Below, in pieces: positions 1 through 9,700 of a stretch of 64,000 nt of DNA. The translations under genes and the position numbers were made by a program. The notes beneath the pieces are model-generated. The model was not told the origin of the DNA. It did no database searches and saw only the letters and a program-made list of their open reading frames with translations. The DNA comes from Dyadobacter arcticus (GTDB lineage: Bacteria; Bacteroidota; Bacteroidia; Cytophagales; Spirosomataceae), in the NCBI RefSeq assembly GCF_011762185.1, contig NZ_JAASQJ010000001.1, positions 1,488,001 to 1,552,000 on the forward strand, in the 5' to 3' direction. How positions within the stretch are numbered: position 1 is the first letter of the stretch; each line of letters starts with the position of its first letter.

Positions 1-517
1 TACTGCTCGCAACTCGAACGGTAAGCCTGTTAACCGGCCGTAGCACTTCCAATTCATACGAAAAGGATGTATACTCGCCAATATGCACACGTTCGCCTTC
101 AATGGTCGATAATGGATGTCCGTTCAGCCAAACCTGCGTCTCGTATCCGCAAGCGCCAAATGTGAGTTGCAGGATCGTTTCGCTTTCGTGGACTGCTGAT
201 GCATAATCCGGTGAATGGAAATCACGCTCATACCAAACTACGATCTTGTCTTTCCACGATGAACCGTCAACCTGGTATGCTGCCAAGTGCTGCTCAACAC
301 TTCCGGGCCAATGCGCAGTCTGGGAAAATGTGTGCTGAATAAACCAGTTTTCTACAATTCCGCGATCCTCAGGGTCAACTGCAAACTTCCATTCGCCATC
401 AAGCAGTACATATTCATTGGGCCTGAGAACAGCCCGGGGAAGATCGTCCCGAACAGCCAGTTCTTCAAAATCCGCTTCCCTGCTTTTGGAAGAACCGTAA
501 TTAATATGTTTTGGCAT
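1..517 (-). CDS. Glycoside hydrolase family 2, N-terminal part (cut by window edge)
   Basis: Reading leftward from an ATG at 517 the frame stays open to the window edge, giving about 172 residues beginning MPKHINYGSSKS. The visible part fits the sugar-binding jelly-roll domain at the N-terminus of family 2 glycoside hydrolases (beta-galactosidase, beta-glucuronidase, beta-mannosidase): a segment like LLDGEWKFAVDPEDRG, then WYERDF, then FGACGYETQVWLNGHPL. No signal peptide is visible, so it may be cytoplasmic. The catalytic acid/base and nucleophile lie in the missing part, so substrate specificity cannot be judged. An ATG slightly upstream at about 526 is in a frame that stops at once, which supports the chosen start. 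Confidence 0.75.
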   Translation of the reverse strand, partial: MPKHINYGSSKSREADFEELAVRDDLPRAVLRPNEYVLLDGEWKFAVDPEDRGIVENWFIQHTFSQTAHWPGSVEQHLAAYQVDGSSWKDKIVVWYERDFHSPDYASAVHESETILQLTFGACGYETQVWLNGHPLSTIEGERVHIGEYTSFSYELEVLRPVNRLTVRVASS

Positions 518-558
518 TACTGATCATTTTTTCTGTACCAACAGTTGCAATATAGTGG

Positions 559-1716
559 CTAACTGGCACTTTTGAGCGCTCTGGTCAGAACAACTGGTGT
601 ATCCTGCTTTTTAGCAGACAGCATAAGCCGTTGCATTGAGTTAAATGTATTTTCCCACGACTTATCAGCAAGGTACTTGTCTACTGCTTTTAGCCATTTC
701 CGGTTTCCTAAATTCGTTAACTCGTGCTCAATAGCGGAAATAAATGAATCAATGTCGTGCCCAATACTTACCAGGCCAAGTTTTGCATAAGGAAATACAA
801 CATCCCTGATAGCGCTGGACACCACAGGTTTTCCTGCAGCCAGGTATTCCGGCGTCTTGGTTGGACTAATGTAGCGCGTAGACTCATTGAGCAAAAATGG
901 AATTAAAGCCGCATCCCATCCCGCTAGGTAGGCAGGCAGTTCCTGGTAGGTTTTTGCCCCGAGATAATGAATGTTATCGGCAACGGGAAGTTCAGCAGGA
1001 TTAATTTTCACAACTGGCCCAATCAGCATCATGTGCCATTCAGGTCTTTTTTTAGCTATTCTTTTGATTAATTGCTGATCGAACCGCTCATCGATTACAC
1101 CGTAGAAGCCCAGCTTTATGCCGTTGATGGAGGCCTGGTCCAATGGCTCGGCTACGGTTGTCCTGGCAGCCTGGAAGTGCGCCTTGTCAATGCTGCTGGG
1201 GAATGGGTGAATGTTGTGATGACTGGCCTTTTTAGCTTCATACAGACTGACCCCGCCGGTAAATACAATGTCCGCTTTGGCCAGAAGCTGCTGCTCGACG
1301 AATTTGAGGCGTGGCGGTGCAAATTTGAACGCTGAAAGTTCGTCCATACAATCATACACGATCAAGCCCGGCGTGAATGTCCTTGAAAACTCAAAGGCAA
1401 CAGGCGTGTAATACCAAAATATAAAATCGGCACTCTCGCGGTCCTCAAAAAATAATTCTAAAAGCGACTTGATCTGGTCGTTGATCTGTTCCTGAGTGCC
1501 GCCAGCTGGGAGATGCGGCACACAAACCCAGAGTCCCGGAAGCTTCTTCTCAACCTTGAGATAGGGTCCATCAGGATTGTCAAATAGCGGCTCTTCCAGA
1601 AAATACACATTCCCATTTTGGGCAAAACGTGTCATTAAATGTTGTGGACGCTGAAATACAAAGTCCCACCTGAGGTGGGAAAAACAAAGCAAATTTTTAT
1701 GAAAGCTTGTGGTCAT
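559..1716 (-). CDS. Glycosyltransferase, family 1-like (GT-B fold)
   Basis: A 385-residue protein with the look of a GT-B glycosyltransferase. It begins with LLCFSHLRWDFVFQRPQHLM, an opening seen in family 1 glycosyltransferases that often sit beside UDP-galactopyranose mutase genes. The C-terminal half holds a nucleotide-sugar-binding stretch (LGFYGVIDERFDQQL, then MMLIGPVVKI) and SPTKTPEYLAAGKPVVSS, typical of the donor-binding segment. It probably transfers a sugar to a polysaccharide or glycolipid on the cytoplasmic face. No other cell-surface polysaccharide genes are visible nearby. The acceptor is unknown. Confidence 0.75.
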   Translation of the reverse strand: MTTSFHKNLLCFSHLRWDFVFQRPQHLMTRFAQNGNVYFLEEPLFDNPDGPYLKVEKKLPGLWVCVPHLPAGGTQEQINDQIKSLLELFFEDRESADFIFWYYTPVAFEFSRTFTPGLIVYDCMDELSAFKFAPPRLKFVEQQLLAKADIVFTGGVSLYEAKKASHHNIHPFPSSIDKAHFQAARTTVAEPLDQASINGIKLGFYGVIDERFDQQLIKRIAKKRPEWHMMLIGPVVKINPAELPVADNIHYLGAKTYQELPAYLAGWDAALIPFLLNESTRYISPTKTPEYLAAGKPVVSSAIRDVVFPYAKLGLVSIGHDIDSFISAIEHELTNLGNRKWLKAVDKYLADKSWENTFNSMQRLMLSAKKQDTPVVLTRALKSAS

Positions 1717-1759
1717 AAGAAATAGGTGTCGAATGTTAAAAAAACTCCCCCTCGATAAG

Positions 1760-1813
1760 AATTGTGCCAGACCATTTTCGAGGCACTAGGCGCGAAAATG
1801 ATCTGGCACAATT
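1760..1813. repeat. 21-bp inverted repeat forming a strong hairpin
   Basis: The arms at 1760-1780 and 1793-1813 are complementary except for one base and are separated by a 12-base loop. It lies between the start of the glycosyltransferase gene and the end of the next minus-strand gene. No T-run follows on either strand, so it is not a classical intrinsic terminator. It may be a REP-like palindrome, a processing site or an operator upstream of the glycosyltransferase. Confidence 0.7.
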
Positions 1814-1824
1814 GAACGCTATTA

Positions 1825-2319
1825 CTAGCTATTATTTCGGGAACGCGCCTTGCTAAAAGTGACAACCAGCATAATGATGGCACCTATTGTGAACACCTTT
1901 TTAGCAAGCCCTGCTTTATTAAACTGCAATTCTGCCTTTGCGCCATGCTCTGCAAACAGGTTCGGAATATGCCCGTTATTCAAGTCGTCGCCCAATCCTT
2001 CCATCATATTGATCCGGTCCGCAACTAAAAGCGCCAACCAATGCGTCCATGTTGATTCGCTGTATTTAAATGCAAAACGCCGAAGCCGCCCACTCAAACC
2101 TGACGGCGGATTGGGTGAGCCAAATACCGCTGTAAGTCCGGGGCGCTCATTGGAGTGCAGCACTTCAACCAATGCCGGTTGCTGGGCTGGCCGCTCCCAG
2201 ATCATTCCTTTGTTGTCGTTTTCCGTTCTTTCTTTTATAGGGTAATTGGGCAAATCCAGCGGGTCAGCATCGATTCCCCATCCGTTAATGTGGCTGTAAT
2301 CTTCTAGTGTCTTTTTCAT
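1825..2319 (-). CDS. Conserved-looking hypothetical protein with C-terminal membrane anchor
   Basis: A 164-residue protein that I cannot assign to a named family. The N-terminal half is soluble and proline-rich, with a patch SPNPPSGLSGRLRRFAFKYS and then THWLALLVADRINMMEGL. A single hydrophobic segment near the C-terminus (VFTIGAIIMLVVTF) followed by basic residues predicts a tail anchor with most of the chain on one side of the inner membrane. It starts 8 bases after the end of the broken alcohol dehydrogenase on the same strand, so the two were probably co-transcribed. Confidence 0.6.
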   Translation of the reverse strand: MKKTLEDYSHINGWGIDADPLDLPNYPIKERTENDNKGMIWERPAQQPALVEVLHSNERPGLTAVFGSPNPPSGLSGRLRRFAFKYSESTWTHWLALLVADRINMMEGLGDDLNNGHIPNLFAEHGAKAELQFNKAGLAKKVFTIGAIIMLVVTFSKARSRNNS

Positions 2320-2327
2320 AATGTTAA

Positions 2328-3082
2328 TTATTTTCTAGCTGAAGGTGGAATGAGGACCGTTTTGATACAATTGTCGAGTTTGGCTGAAAAAATATGATAA
2401 GCGTCGCCCACTTCTTCCAATGGAATTCTGTGCGTAATGATTGCCTTCGGATCTAACCGGCCTGCCTGAATATGTTCGATAAGCCTTGGGAGCAAACGTT
2501 TCACAGAAGCTTGATTGGCCCGGATCGTAATTCCCTTGTTCACCACATTACCGATGGGGATCAAATTTCCGGTTGGGCCCCGCCTGCACATCAGTTTTCG
2601 ACCGGTGACGGTTTGCAATGCATCTCCTGCCGCCTCACATCCCACTGCGTCAATGCAGACGTCAGCGCCCATCCAATCAGTCGTTTTCTTGAGAAAGAGT
2701 ACCGCCGTCGAAACCGCCTGCTTTATGCGAATACGCCCACCGCAGTAGCCTGCGGATTGTATTCATGGCAGTTACCAAATAGTCCCTGTTGGCAGAAAAT
2801 ACATTTGTCACAGGCAATATTAAATGGTACCAGCACATTGTCACCCACTTTCAGGTTCTGTACCGATTCTCCAATCTCTTCAACAACACCAATAAATTCG
2901 TGTCCGAAAGTGGTGCCAATCCTGGTATCGGGCACCAATCCATGGTATAAATGCAGATCCGATCCGCAAATACAAGAGCGGGTTACCCGCACAATTGCAT
3001 CGCCGGAATGCTCAATTTCGGGCATAGCCTTATTGCGGTCTGCCCTAACGCGGTAAGGCCCGCGGTAATTCATTGCTAACAT
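2328..3082 (-). pseudogene. Zinc-dependent alcohol dehydrogenase, decayed by internal deletions
   Basis: Reading leftward from 3082 the first 115 or so codons are a good MDR-family zinc alcohol dehydrogenase N-terminus: CGSDLHLYHG and GHEF for the catalytic zinc, and four cysteines around CDKCIFCQQGLFGNC for the structural zinc. The frame then fails and reaches a stop at 2723-2725. A second frame ending at 2328 carries the C-terminal part (MGADVCIDAVG, then GNVVNKGITIRANQAS). About 250 codons remain of a family that is usually near 390, and the Rossmann GxGPVG region is gone. A further join, at GRKLMCRRGPTG, suggests a second deletion. The relatives it most resembles are glutathione-independent formaldehyde dehydrogenase-like enzymes. 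I see no way for this to make a working enzyme. Confidence 0.85.
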
Positions 3083-3185
3083 ACTTTCTCCTTTCTAGCT
3101 TGTTGATGATTTGTTTCGCCTTTGATGCGCGCTTAGTAAAAAACCATTCCCAAAAAGAGAGGCGGTAGGGGGTCAAATTTTGAAG

Positions 3186-3437
3186 TTAGACCAATACACT
3201 ATTTTGTTGTTTATACTGGCGCAGCACATATTCTATCCTATCCTTTGTGTTCGGATCGGTGCAATCGACGCGGTAACGTAATCCTGACCGCTCATCCCCC
3301 AGGAAAAATAACTTCACCGGCAGGTTATCAAAATTGTAAACTTCTGCCAATTCTCTCATCTTATCAATCTGATCCCTGAAATGCGGTAGCCTATTCATGG
3401 GATAAGTGAACGTGTCAACAGTTGTGATAAATTCCAT
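3186..3437 (-). CDS. Small hypothetical protein
   Basis: An 83-residue acidic/basic mixed soluble protein beginning MEFITTVDTFTYPMNRLPHF. No signal peptide, membrane segment or recognised domain. The composition and the absence of low complexity look like a real small protein. It stands about 100 bases upstream of the decayed dehydrogenase on the same strand. Function unknown. Confidence 0.5.
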   Translation of the reverse strand: MEFITTVDTFTYPMNRLPHFRDQIDKMRELAEVYNFDNLPVKLFFLGDERSGLRYRVDCTDPNTKDRIEYVLRQYKQQNSVLV

Positions 3438-3752
3438 ATCATATTGGTTTAGAGTAACATATTGGTTTTCAGAAACATCAGCCGGTTCTAAAAATCATGC
3501 CACGCAGCTTTATGTAGGCACGGCGGTGTACAATTCATGAATCTTGCATGGCAATTAACTATACGGCTTAAACGATCATTACTATACGTTATTTCCATGA
3601 GATGTGTGCCAACACCGCAATGTCCCATATCGGGGTAATCATATCTGGAATGGTTTTGGTTGAACCCATTCCGATAGATTGTACCAAAATCGGTACCCCA
3701 AACCAAAAGGCAGTTCAATTTTGAATTGAATTTTAATCAACAAAAAACCAAA
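3438..3752. other. Intergenic region, no convincing gene
   Basis: This 315-base stretch separates the divergent genes 3186-3437 (minus) and 3753-4064 (plus). A 76-codon open frame on the minus strand is rich in Cys and His but has no family resemblance and I do not accept it. Near 3713-3729 there is a short inverted repeat (TTCAAT / ATTGAA) just before the plus-strand gene. Promoters for both flanking genes are presumably here, but no clean consensus could be picked out. Confidence 0.4.
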
Positions 3753-4064
3753 ATGGGAAAAACAGAAAATTTTGAAACCTGGCTGTCCGGCGTTACTCTG
3801 GAAGGCAACGAAGACATATACGACTTATATAACTCTGTGAGCAATTTTGAGAAGTCAGGTAAATTTTACACTTCCAAAGAGGTTACTAATGACGGTTACG
3901 AGTACCTGGTCAAGGCGGAAGGAATGGAAGATAGCCTTCATCTTGATTCAGACGAAACTAAGTTTTCGTTTATAAATTACCTTAAAACCAATTACACCGA
4001 TGCTGATGAGAGCAACATCGATGTTTGGTCCGAAATGAAAAAGGATCTTGGAAGGATTGACTAA
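3753..4064 (+). CDS. Small acidic hypothetical protein
   Basis: A 103-residue acidic protein from the ATG at 3753 (MGKTENFETWLSG). A longer version would need a TTG start at 3726, which is less likely. It has segments such as YDLYNSVSNFEKSGKF and a strongly acidic middle and end (DADESNIDVWSEM). No signal peptide or membrane segment is seen. It converges on the GH43 gene with a 28-base gap. Function unknown. Confidence 0.55.
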   Translation: MGKTENFETWLSGVTLEGNEDIYDLYNSVSNFEKSGKFYTSKEVTNDGYEYLVKAEGMEDSLHLDSDETKFSFINYLKTNYTDADESNIDVWSEMKKDLGRID

Positions 4065-4092
4065 CTGGCTGTTGCCCTAAAACTTAATGAAG

Positions 4093-5166
4093 CTATTCGC
4101 CGGAGGGGACTTTAATCGCTTGTCCCGTTGCAACCGGCTCCCCAAAGTTGGGCAAACCGTCCGCAGTCCAGGTGAATTTTTGCATTCTCGCATTTCTTGA
4201 ATCGTCACAGCCTTCCCCGGCAGCTGAATTCGCGTGATAAATGATCCAATCCTCCTTTCCATCCCGTGATTTGAAAAACCCATTGTGACCTGCCCCGAAT
4301 GCATTGGCTGATGCAAGGCCTGTAAAAATAGGCGCAGGCGCTTTCGTCCAGCTTCTTATATCCAACGGGTCACTTGCAGCTTTCAAACTTATAATCCCGA
4401 GTGAATATCGGTCATCGCCGCAATAGCTTCCGGAAAATACCAAAAACTCCTGGCCTGCCGCATTACGCAAAATTTCCGGCCCTTCATTTACAGCAAACCC
4501 GCGTTTTTCCCAATCATATTGCGGCGAAGAAATCAGAACTGTCGGGCCGGTAAGCGTAAAGGGATTGGTCATGCGGGATATGTACAAGTTTTGGGTTAAA
4601 TCTGTTGCGCCGCTAGCAAACGGCCTACCCGACCAGATTAAAAAAAGGCTACTATCCCGCTGAAATACAGTGGCATCAATTGACCATAAATCGGCTGGCT
4701 GGGTGATAAGCTTACCCTTGTCGGTCCAGGTGCCTTGTGTCGGATCTGCGCTTGCATTTTCCAATACCCACATCCGGTGCTCGCGATCGTTTCCGTCGGT
4801 ACCCGTATAATAGATATACCATTTACCATCCAGAAAAAACAACTCCGGAGCCCAGATATCGCGGGAATTGCCCCCGGAAGCCGGGGGAGTGAAAACAGTG
4901 ATTGGCGCTACATCCTTCAACCGGCTCATTTTATTTGTTTTCCATATCTGGATCCGGTTGCCAATGGTATGCAGATAGTAATAAGTTGTGTCTTTTTGAA
5001 AAACAAATGGATCAGGTGCAGCATTCAGCAATGGATTTGTGAATGTGGTTGCCTGCTGCTCACCCGGTTTTGGAGCCTGCGACTCCTTTTTACAGGATGC
5101 GCTGATGAGCGTCATTGAAACGCACCAGAGAATGACAGGTTTATAGAAAGTTTTATATCGCATCAT
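4093..5166 (-). CDS. GH43-family glycosidase, lipoprotein (arabinanase/arabinofuranosidase-like)
   Basis: A 357-residue protein with a lipoprotein signal: a hydrophobic stretch ending LISASC, with the cysteine near residue 24. The rest fits the five-bladed propeller of family 43 glycoside hydrolases. NAAPDPFV near the start holds the usual base Asp, WSIDATVF the second Asp, and NEGPEILR the acid Glu. It is probably anchored at the outer membrane and cleaves alpha-L-arabinofuranosyl or xylosyl linkages. It sits directly downstream of a SusD and SusC gene on the same strand (42-base gap), so it is likely the enzyme of that utilisation locus. The exact substrate cannot be read from sequence. Confidence 0.85.
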   Translation of the reverse strand: MMRYKTFYKPVILWCVSMTLISASCKKESQAPKPGEQQATTFTNPLLNAAPDPFVFQKDTTYYYLHTIGNRIQIWKTNKMSRLKDVAPITVFTPPASGGNSRDIWAPELFFLDGKWYIYYTGTDGNDREHRMWVLENASADPTQGTWTDKGKLITQPADLWSIDATVFQRDSSLFLIWSGRPFASGATDLTQNLYISRMTNPFTLTGPTVLISSPQYDWEKRGFAVNEGPEILRNAAGQEFLVFSGSYCGDDRYSLGIISLKAASDPLDIRSWTKAPAPIFTGLASANAFGAGHNGFFKSRDGKEDWIIYHANSAAGEGCDDSRNARMQKFTWTADGLPNFGEPVATGQAIKVPSGE

Positions 5167-5207
5167 GAGCGGTTAATTCAAATAAAATATTTTCCATCAT
5201 TGAAAGC

Positions 5208-6749
5208 TTAATACCCTGGATTCTGGGTAAGGTTTGGATTTAGATCAATATCCGATTGTGGTATTGGATAGTATTCGTTTCTACCTTTTACGAAATTGGT
5301 AAATTCGGGATCCCGCACAGACAATTCAGGTCCCAGATCACCCCAGCGCTGCAAATCGGCAAACCGCCAGCCCTCGCCGGTGAGCTCGGTAATGCGTTCA
5401 TGTTTGATCTGACCTAAAAATTGAGCCTGGTTCCACCCAGCCGCTTGATTTATCGGCCTGAGCCCTGCACGCACACGTACCATATCTACAAAAGGATAAG
5501 CATGACTCGTTTGCCCGATGCCATTCAGCGCCTCAGCGTACATGAGCAAAATATCAGCATATCTTATCAAACGGAGATTATTCGGTGATCTGAAACCTTC
5601 CTCAGTCCGTCCGGCCTCATTGTCATTTAACTGTTTTCTAAACCAAACCGCGCTGCTTTCGCCGGTATTGGTACCATACCGGCTGGCAAAGGTTTGCCCG
5701 TAAACCAGACTCGATTGCGGACCACGAACGTCCGTAGAATCGAATAATAATGTTGCGGCAAGTCTTGGGTCGCGGGTACCTGCCGCGGTATTTTCTTTTT
5801 TAAATTCACCAATCAGCCATCGCCGTGCCCCGCCATCAGAAAAACCTACACCCCGTGGCGCATAAAACTGCGCAATGGATGTTCCGGTGTTATTAATCCG
5901 CGTTTCGTCCACATCGTCGTCGGTACTTTCATTGGGATTGAAACGGAATTGTACTTCATAGACAGATTCGCTGTTATTCTCTGTCGCAGCTTTGAAATTA
6001 TCCTGATAGTTGGCTGTTAAAGTATATAACCCTTTTCCTTCACCAGTAATGAAAAAGGCAAGCGCAGTTATAGCTTCCTGGTTTTTATTTTGCTGCAAAT
6101 AGGCTTTGCCCAACAAGCCCATGGCCGCACCGCGCGTTGCCCGACCGAGATCGTCGCCGGTATAGCTGAGCGGCAATGCTGCTGCTGCTTCGGACAAATC
6201 CTTCTCAACCTGTGCCCAAGCTTCGGCGTTTGATGCACTCGATGGCCGGTCAGTTGGCTCGGAAGGTTCCAGGATCAACGGGGGTCTGCCGAAATACAAT
6301 GTCAGATTAAAATAAAATAACCCTCTCAAAAATTTTGCTTCGCCGATAATGCGATTCTTTAAAGCTTCATTCATGTCGATTGTCGGCACATAAGCGATTA
6401 CCTGATTAGCCCTGAAAACGCCAATGAACAGGTTTTGCCAGGTTCCGGCAGTGAGACCTTCATTGTAGTTAGTTTGGTTAAAGCTCATAATGTTGTTCAG
6501 CGTAATGTCACCACCAGAACCATAACCTTCGTCTGAGCGAAGCATTCCGTGATAAAACAAAAACCTGGAATAGAGCGTAGCCGTCCGGTGAAAAGTACTA
6601 TACACTGCATTGATGCCTTTAATTGCATCCGTATCACTTTTCCAGAAAGATGCGATCGTGGGACTATTCGGATTGGGCTGGTCAAAATCGCGGTTACAGG
6701 CGCTGGCAACCAATAAAATCATTGACGTAAGCAAAAATATCTTTTTCAT
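5208..6749 (-). CDS. susD-like: SusD/RagB-family glycan-binding lipoprotein
   Basis: A 513-residue protein with a lipoprotein signal (LLVASAC, cysteine at about residue 18). It has the SusD layout: an N-terminal helical TPR-like region (DAIKGINAVYSTFHR, EAKFLRGLFYFNLTLYFG) and a C-terminal part with LRLIRYADILLMYAEALN and ERITELTGEGWRFADLQRWG, both characteristic of the family. It should sit on the cell surface, capping the SusC channel and delivering oligosaccharide. It lies 21 bases downstream of the SusC gene and 41 bases upstream of the GH43 gene. Confidence 0.95.
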   Translation of the reverse strand: MKKIFLLTSMILLVASACNRDFDQPNPNSPTIASFWKSDTDAIKGINAVYSTFHRTATLYSRFLFYHGMLRSDEGYGSGGDITLNNIMSFNQTNYNEGLTAGTWQNLFIGVFRANQVIAYVPTIDMNEALKNRIIGEAKFLRGLFYFNLTLYFGRPPLILEPSEPTDRPSSASNAEAWAQVEKDLSEAAAALPLSYTGDDLGRATRGAAMGLLGKAYLQQNKNQEAITALAFFITGEGKGLYTLTANYQDNFKAATENNSESVYEVQFRFNPNESTDDDVDETRINNTGTSIAQFYAPRGVGFSDGGARRWLIGEFKKENTAAGTRDPRLAATLLFDSTDVRGPQSSLVYGQTFASRYGTNTGESSAVWFRKQLNDNEAGRTEEGFRSPNNLRLIRYADILLMYAEALNGIGQTSHAYPFVDMVRVRAGLRPINQAAGWNQAQFLGQIKHERITELTGEGWRFADLQRWGDLGPELSVRDPEFTNFVKGRNEYYPIPQSDIDLNPNLTQNPGY

Positions 6750-6770
6750 GTTGATGTCTTTTGAGATAAA

Positions 6771-9700
6771 TCAGAAGCCCAGGTTCAGGCCGAAAGAAAT
6801 AATGCGTGAAGAAGGATAACCTCCCAGGTCCACACCGGGTTCGAGGTTGAAGTTCGCTCCAACCACATCCGGATCAAGTCCCGTGTATTTGGAAAATGTC
6901 GCCAGGTTTTGCGCACTTACATATACCCGTGCATTGCTTAAAGAGAGTTTTCCGGTTACCGCTTGAGGGATCGAATAGGATAGCTCGACATTCCTTACCC
7001 TTAGATAAGAACCATTTTCCAGCCAGCGATCGGTATTGCCGCGGACGTTGGAAACAATACCACGGTCGGCACTGGCAGGGTCGCCAGCCGCTCCCGTCGA
7101 GTATGAAACCCCAAGTCGGGGAAAATCAGTATCGGTATTCTCGGGTGTCCAGGGGTTGATATCGCGGCGGTAATTGGAATAGCCCATCCCGTCAATATCC
7201 CTTCTTACATCATTATATAATTTCTGACCAAATGCGCCGTAAAATTGAACATTAAGCGACAAACCCGACCAAGTTCCGTTCAGGATCAGCCCGGAGGTTA
7301 GCTTCGGCCATGGACTCCCGGTAAAAGTCCGGTCGCGGTCGTTGATATCGTCATTGCCTCCCTGGTCGACCCTGTTTACATAACGGACATCCCCGGGTTT
7401 AGCATAAGCTGCCTGCGCTTTGTGGGATTGTACTTCTTCATCACTTTGAAAAAGCCCGTCGGTTTTGATCAGATAATATTCGCCAATCGAGCGTCCAACC
7501 TGCGAGCGGGTATTACCAGACTGGATGTAATTTCTTGGCTCCCCGGTTTCCTCGTCCACACCCAGGTTCCCAAGGGCAAGTACCTTATTCCGGATCAAGC
7601 TGAAATTGGGCGCAACACTCCATGTGAACGGCCCTGAAGAGTGGCGATACGTAAAATCAAGCTCAATACCTTTGTTTTCAATGGAGCCAATGTTCACGAG
7701 CGGGTCGCCCTGCAAGTTTCCAATGTAGAGCGGAAGTGGTAGTGATAACAACACATCTTTCGCTACCGAGCGGAAGGCATCAATTGTAATCGCCAGCTTG
7801 TTATTGAAAACCACTAGGTCTGCACCAATGTTGGTCGTCGCTTTTTGTTCCCATTTAATATCTTCATACACCAGCCTTGCTTGCGTCGCACCGGGAAACT
7901 CTGTTTGTCCCGACCCGAAAACCGCACGTGGCGCCTGGTTGAGAAAGCCTGTGAATTGATAATTACTGAGGTTAGCGGAGCCCAATATGCCGTAAGATCC
8001 TCTAAGTTTCAGTTCGGTTATAATGTCTGATTTAAAAAATTCCTCATTGCTTATTTTCCAGGACGCTGCGGCGGATGGGAAGTATCCGGTGCGGTGAGCA
8101 GGTGAGAAGCGGGAATCCTTATCGGCCCGGAATGTGAATGTCAGGTAGTATTTTTCTGCGTAATTGTAGTTTAGCCTGCCCAGTGCGGAGTTGATCAAGG
8201 TTTGTGAGCGGGTTCCGGAAGCAGTCATTCCGCCGCTGGCCGAGTTAATGGTCGTAAAATAGTCGCCGCCATACACGCCAAGCTGCAACCGACGCCCGCC
8301 GAGGCCATCGGTTTTAATCGTTTGCTGGGTGTAACCAACGACGCCATTGAAATTATGTTTACCAAAAGTGCGGGCGAAATTGAGTGTATGTTCAAACAGG
8401 TAGCTCAGGAATTGAGACCGGTTTTGTCCTACGCTGCTGAAATCAGGGGACTGGTTCCAGTACCACAGCCCATCTTTCCGCACATCATTGGTTTTATCAA
8501 AACTGGTTTCCAGCCCCACATTAAAACGATAACTGAGACCATCCAGAATCTTATAATCGAGATAAGCGTTTCCCAAAACCTTGAAGAAGTTGAAGGTGGT
8601 CCTGGTATTATCATTGATCGCCACCTGGTTTCTGGCAAATGAGCGTGCATTGAAAGAGCCATAACCCCAGCCACCCGGATTGGAATTACTTATTAGATCC
8701 GTGCTCTGCACAGGAATGATCGGCAAGCTGGTCCATATATCATACCATGCGTTTCCTTCTGCAAAGCCACCCTGAAATGGTGTATTGCGCTCGGTGCTGG
8801 AAATCATCATGTTCTCGCCGAAAGTGAATTTATTACGCGTCGCTTCGGTGTTGATCCGCACAGACGCCCGCTGAAAATTGCGGGCTTTCAGCACACCTTC
8901 GTCAGCAAAATAGGCGCCCGAGATAAGAAACTTACTTTCTTTTCCTCCACCCGACAAGCTGACATTATAATCCTGAATGCTACCTGTTTGCAACAGCTGG
9001 TCAGCCCAATTGGTGTTTATTGTGCCATTGTAATTGGCAACCGAAGGTTGCAATGCGTAACCCGCTGCCTGGTATGCGCGGGTATTGGTCGCCACATATT
9101 CCTGGGCGTTCATCATATCCCAACGTTTTGGAAGTGATGAAAGACCAAAACGGGCTGTGGCGTCCACTTTGAGCGGGCCCTCTTTCCCTTTTTTGGTTGT
9201 AATAATAATCACTCCATTAGCAGCCCGGGAGCCGTAAATGGCCGCTGCTGAAGCGTCTTTCAAAACCTGTATCGTTTCAACATCATTGGGGTTAACGGTT
9301 GTATTTGCATCGGCGAGCATGCCGTCGATCACATATAATGGACTTGCATTCCCGAACAACGTACTCAGCCCGCGTATGTTCACTACCGCTTCCTGGCCGG
9401 GCGCACCGCCATTACGCACCGCAACTCCGGGAGTCATTCCTTGCAATGCCTCGGGCAGCGATCGCGCAATACGCTTATTTGTATTTTGTGCATTAATAAT
9501 GCCGGTCGCACCCGTCAGGTCCGATCGCCTCACCGACTGGTAGCCGATCACGACAAACTCTTGCAAGTTCTGCGCGTCTTCTGCCAGCTGGATGGTGTAA
9601 GTCGTCTGCTCAGTTACGGGTACTTCGGCGGCCAGGTAGCCGATAAAAGAAACCCGCAATGTTTGTCCGGTTTGCGCGGAAATAGAAAATTTTCCGTCCG

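Noticed and set aside
2472..3056. A 194-codon plus-strand frame opposite the broken dehydrogenase
   Set aside because: The minus strand has clear zinc-dehydrogenase motifs; the plus frame has none.
3488..3718. A 76-codon minus-strand frame rich in Cys and His upstream of the small acidic gene
   Set aside because: No family resemblance, unusual composition, and it fills a region expected to hold two divergent promoters.
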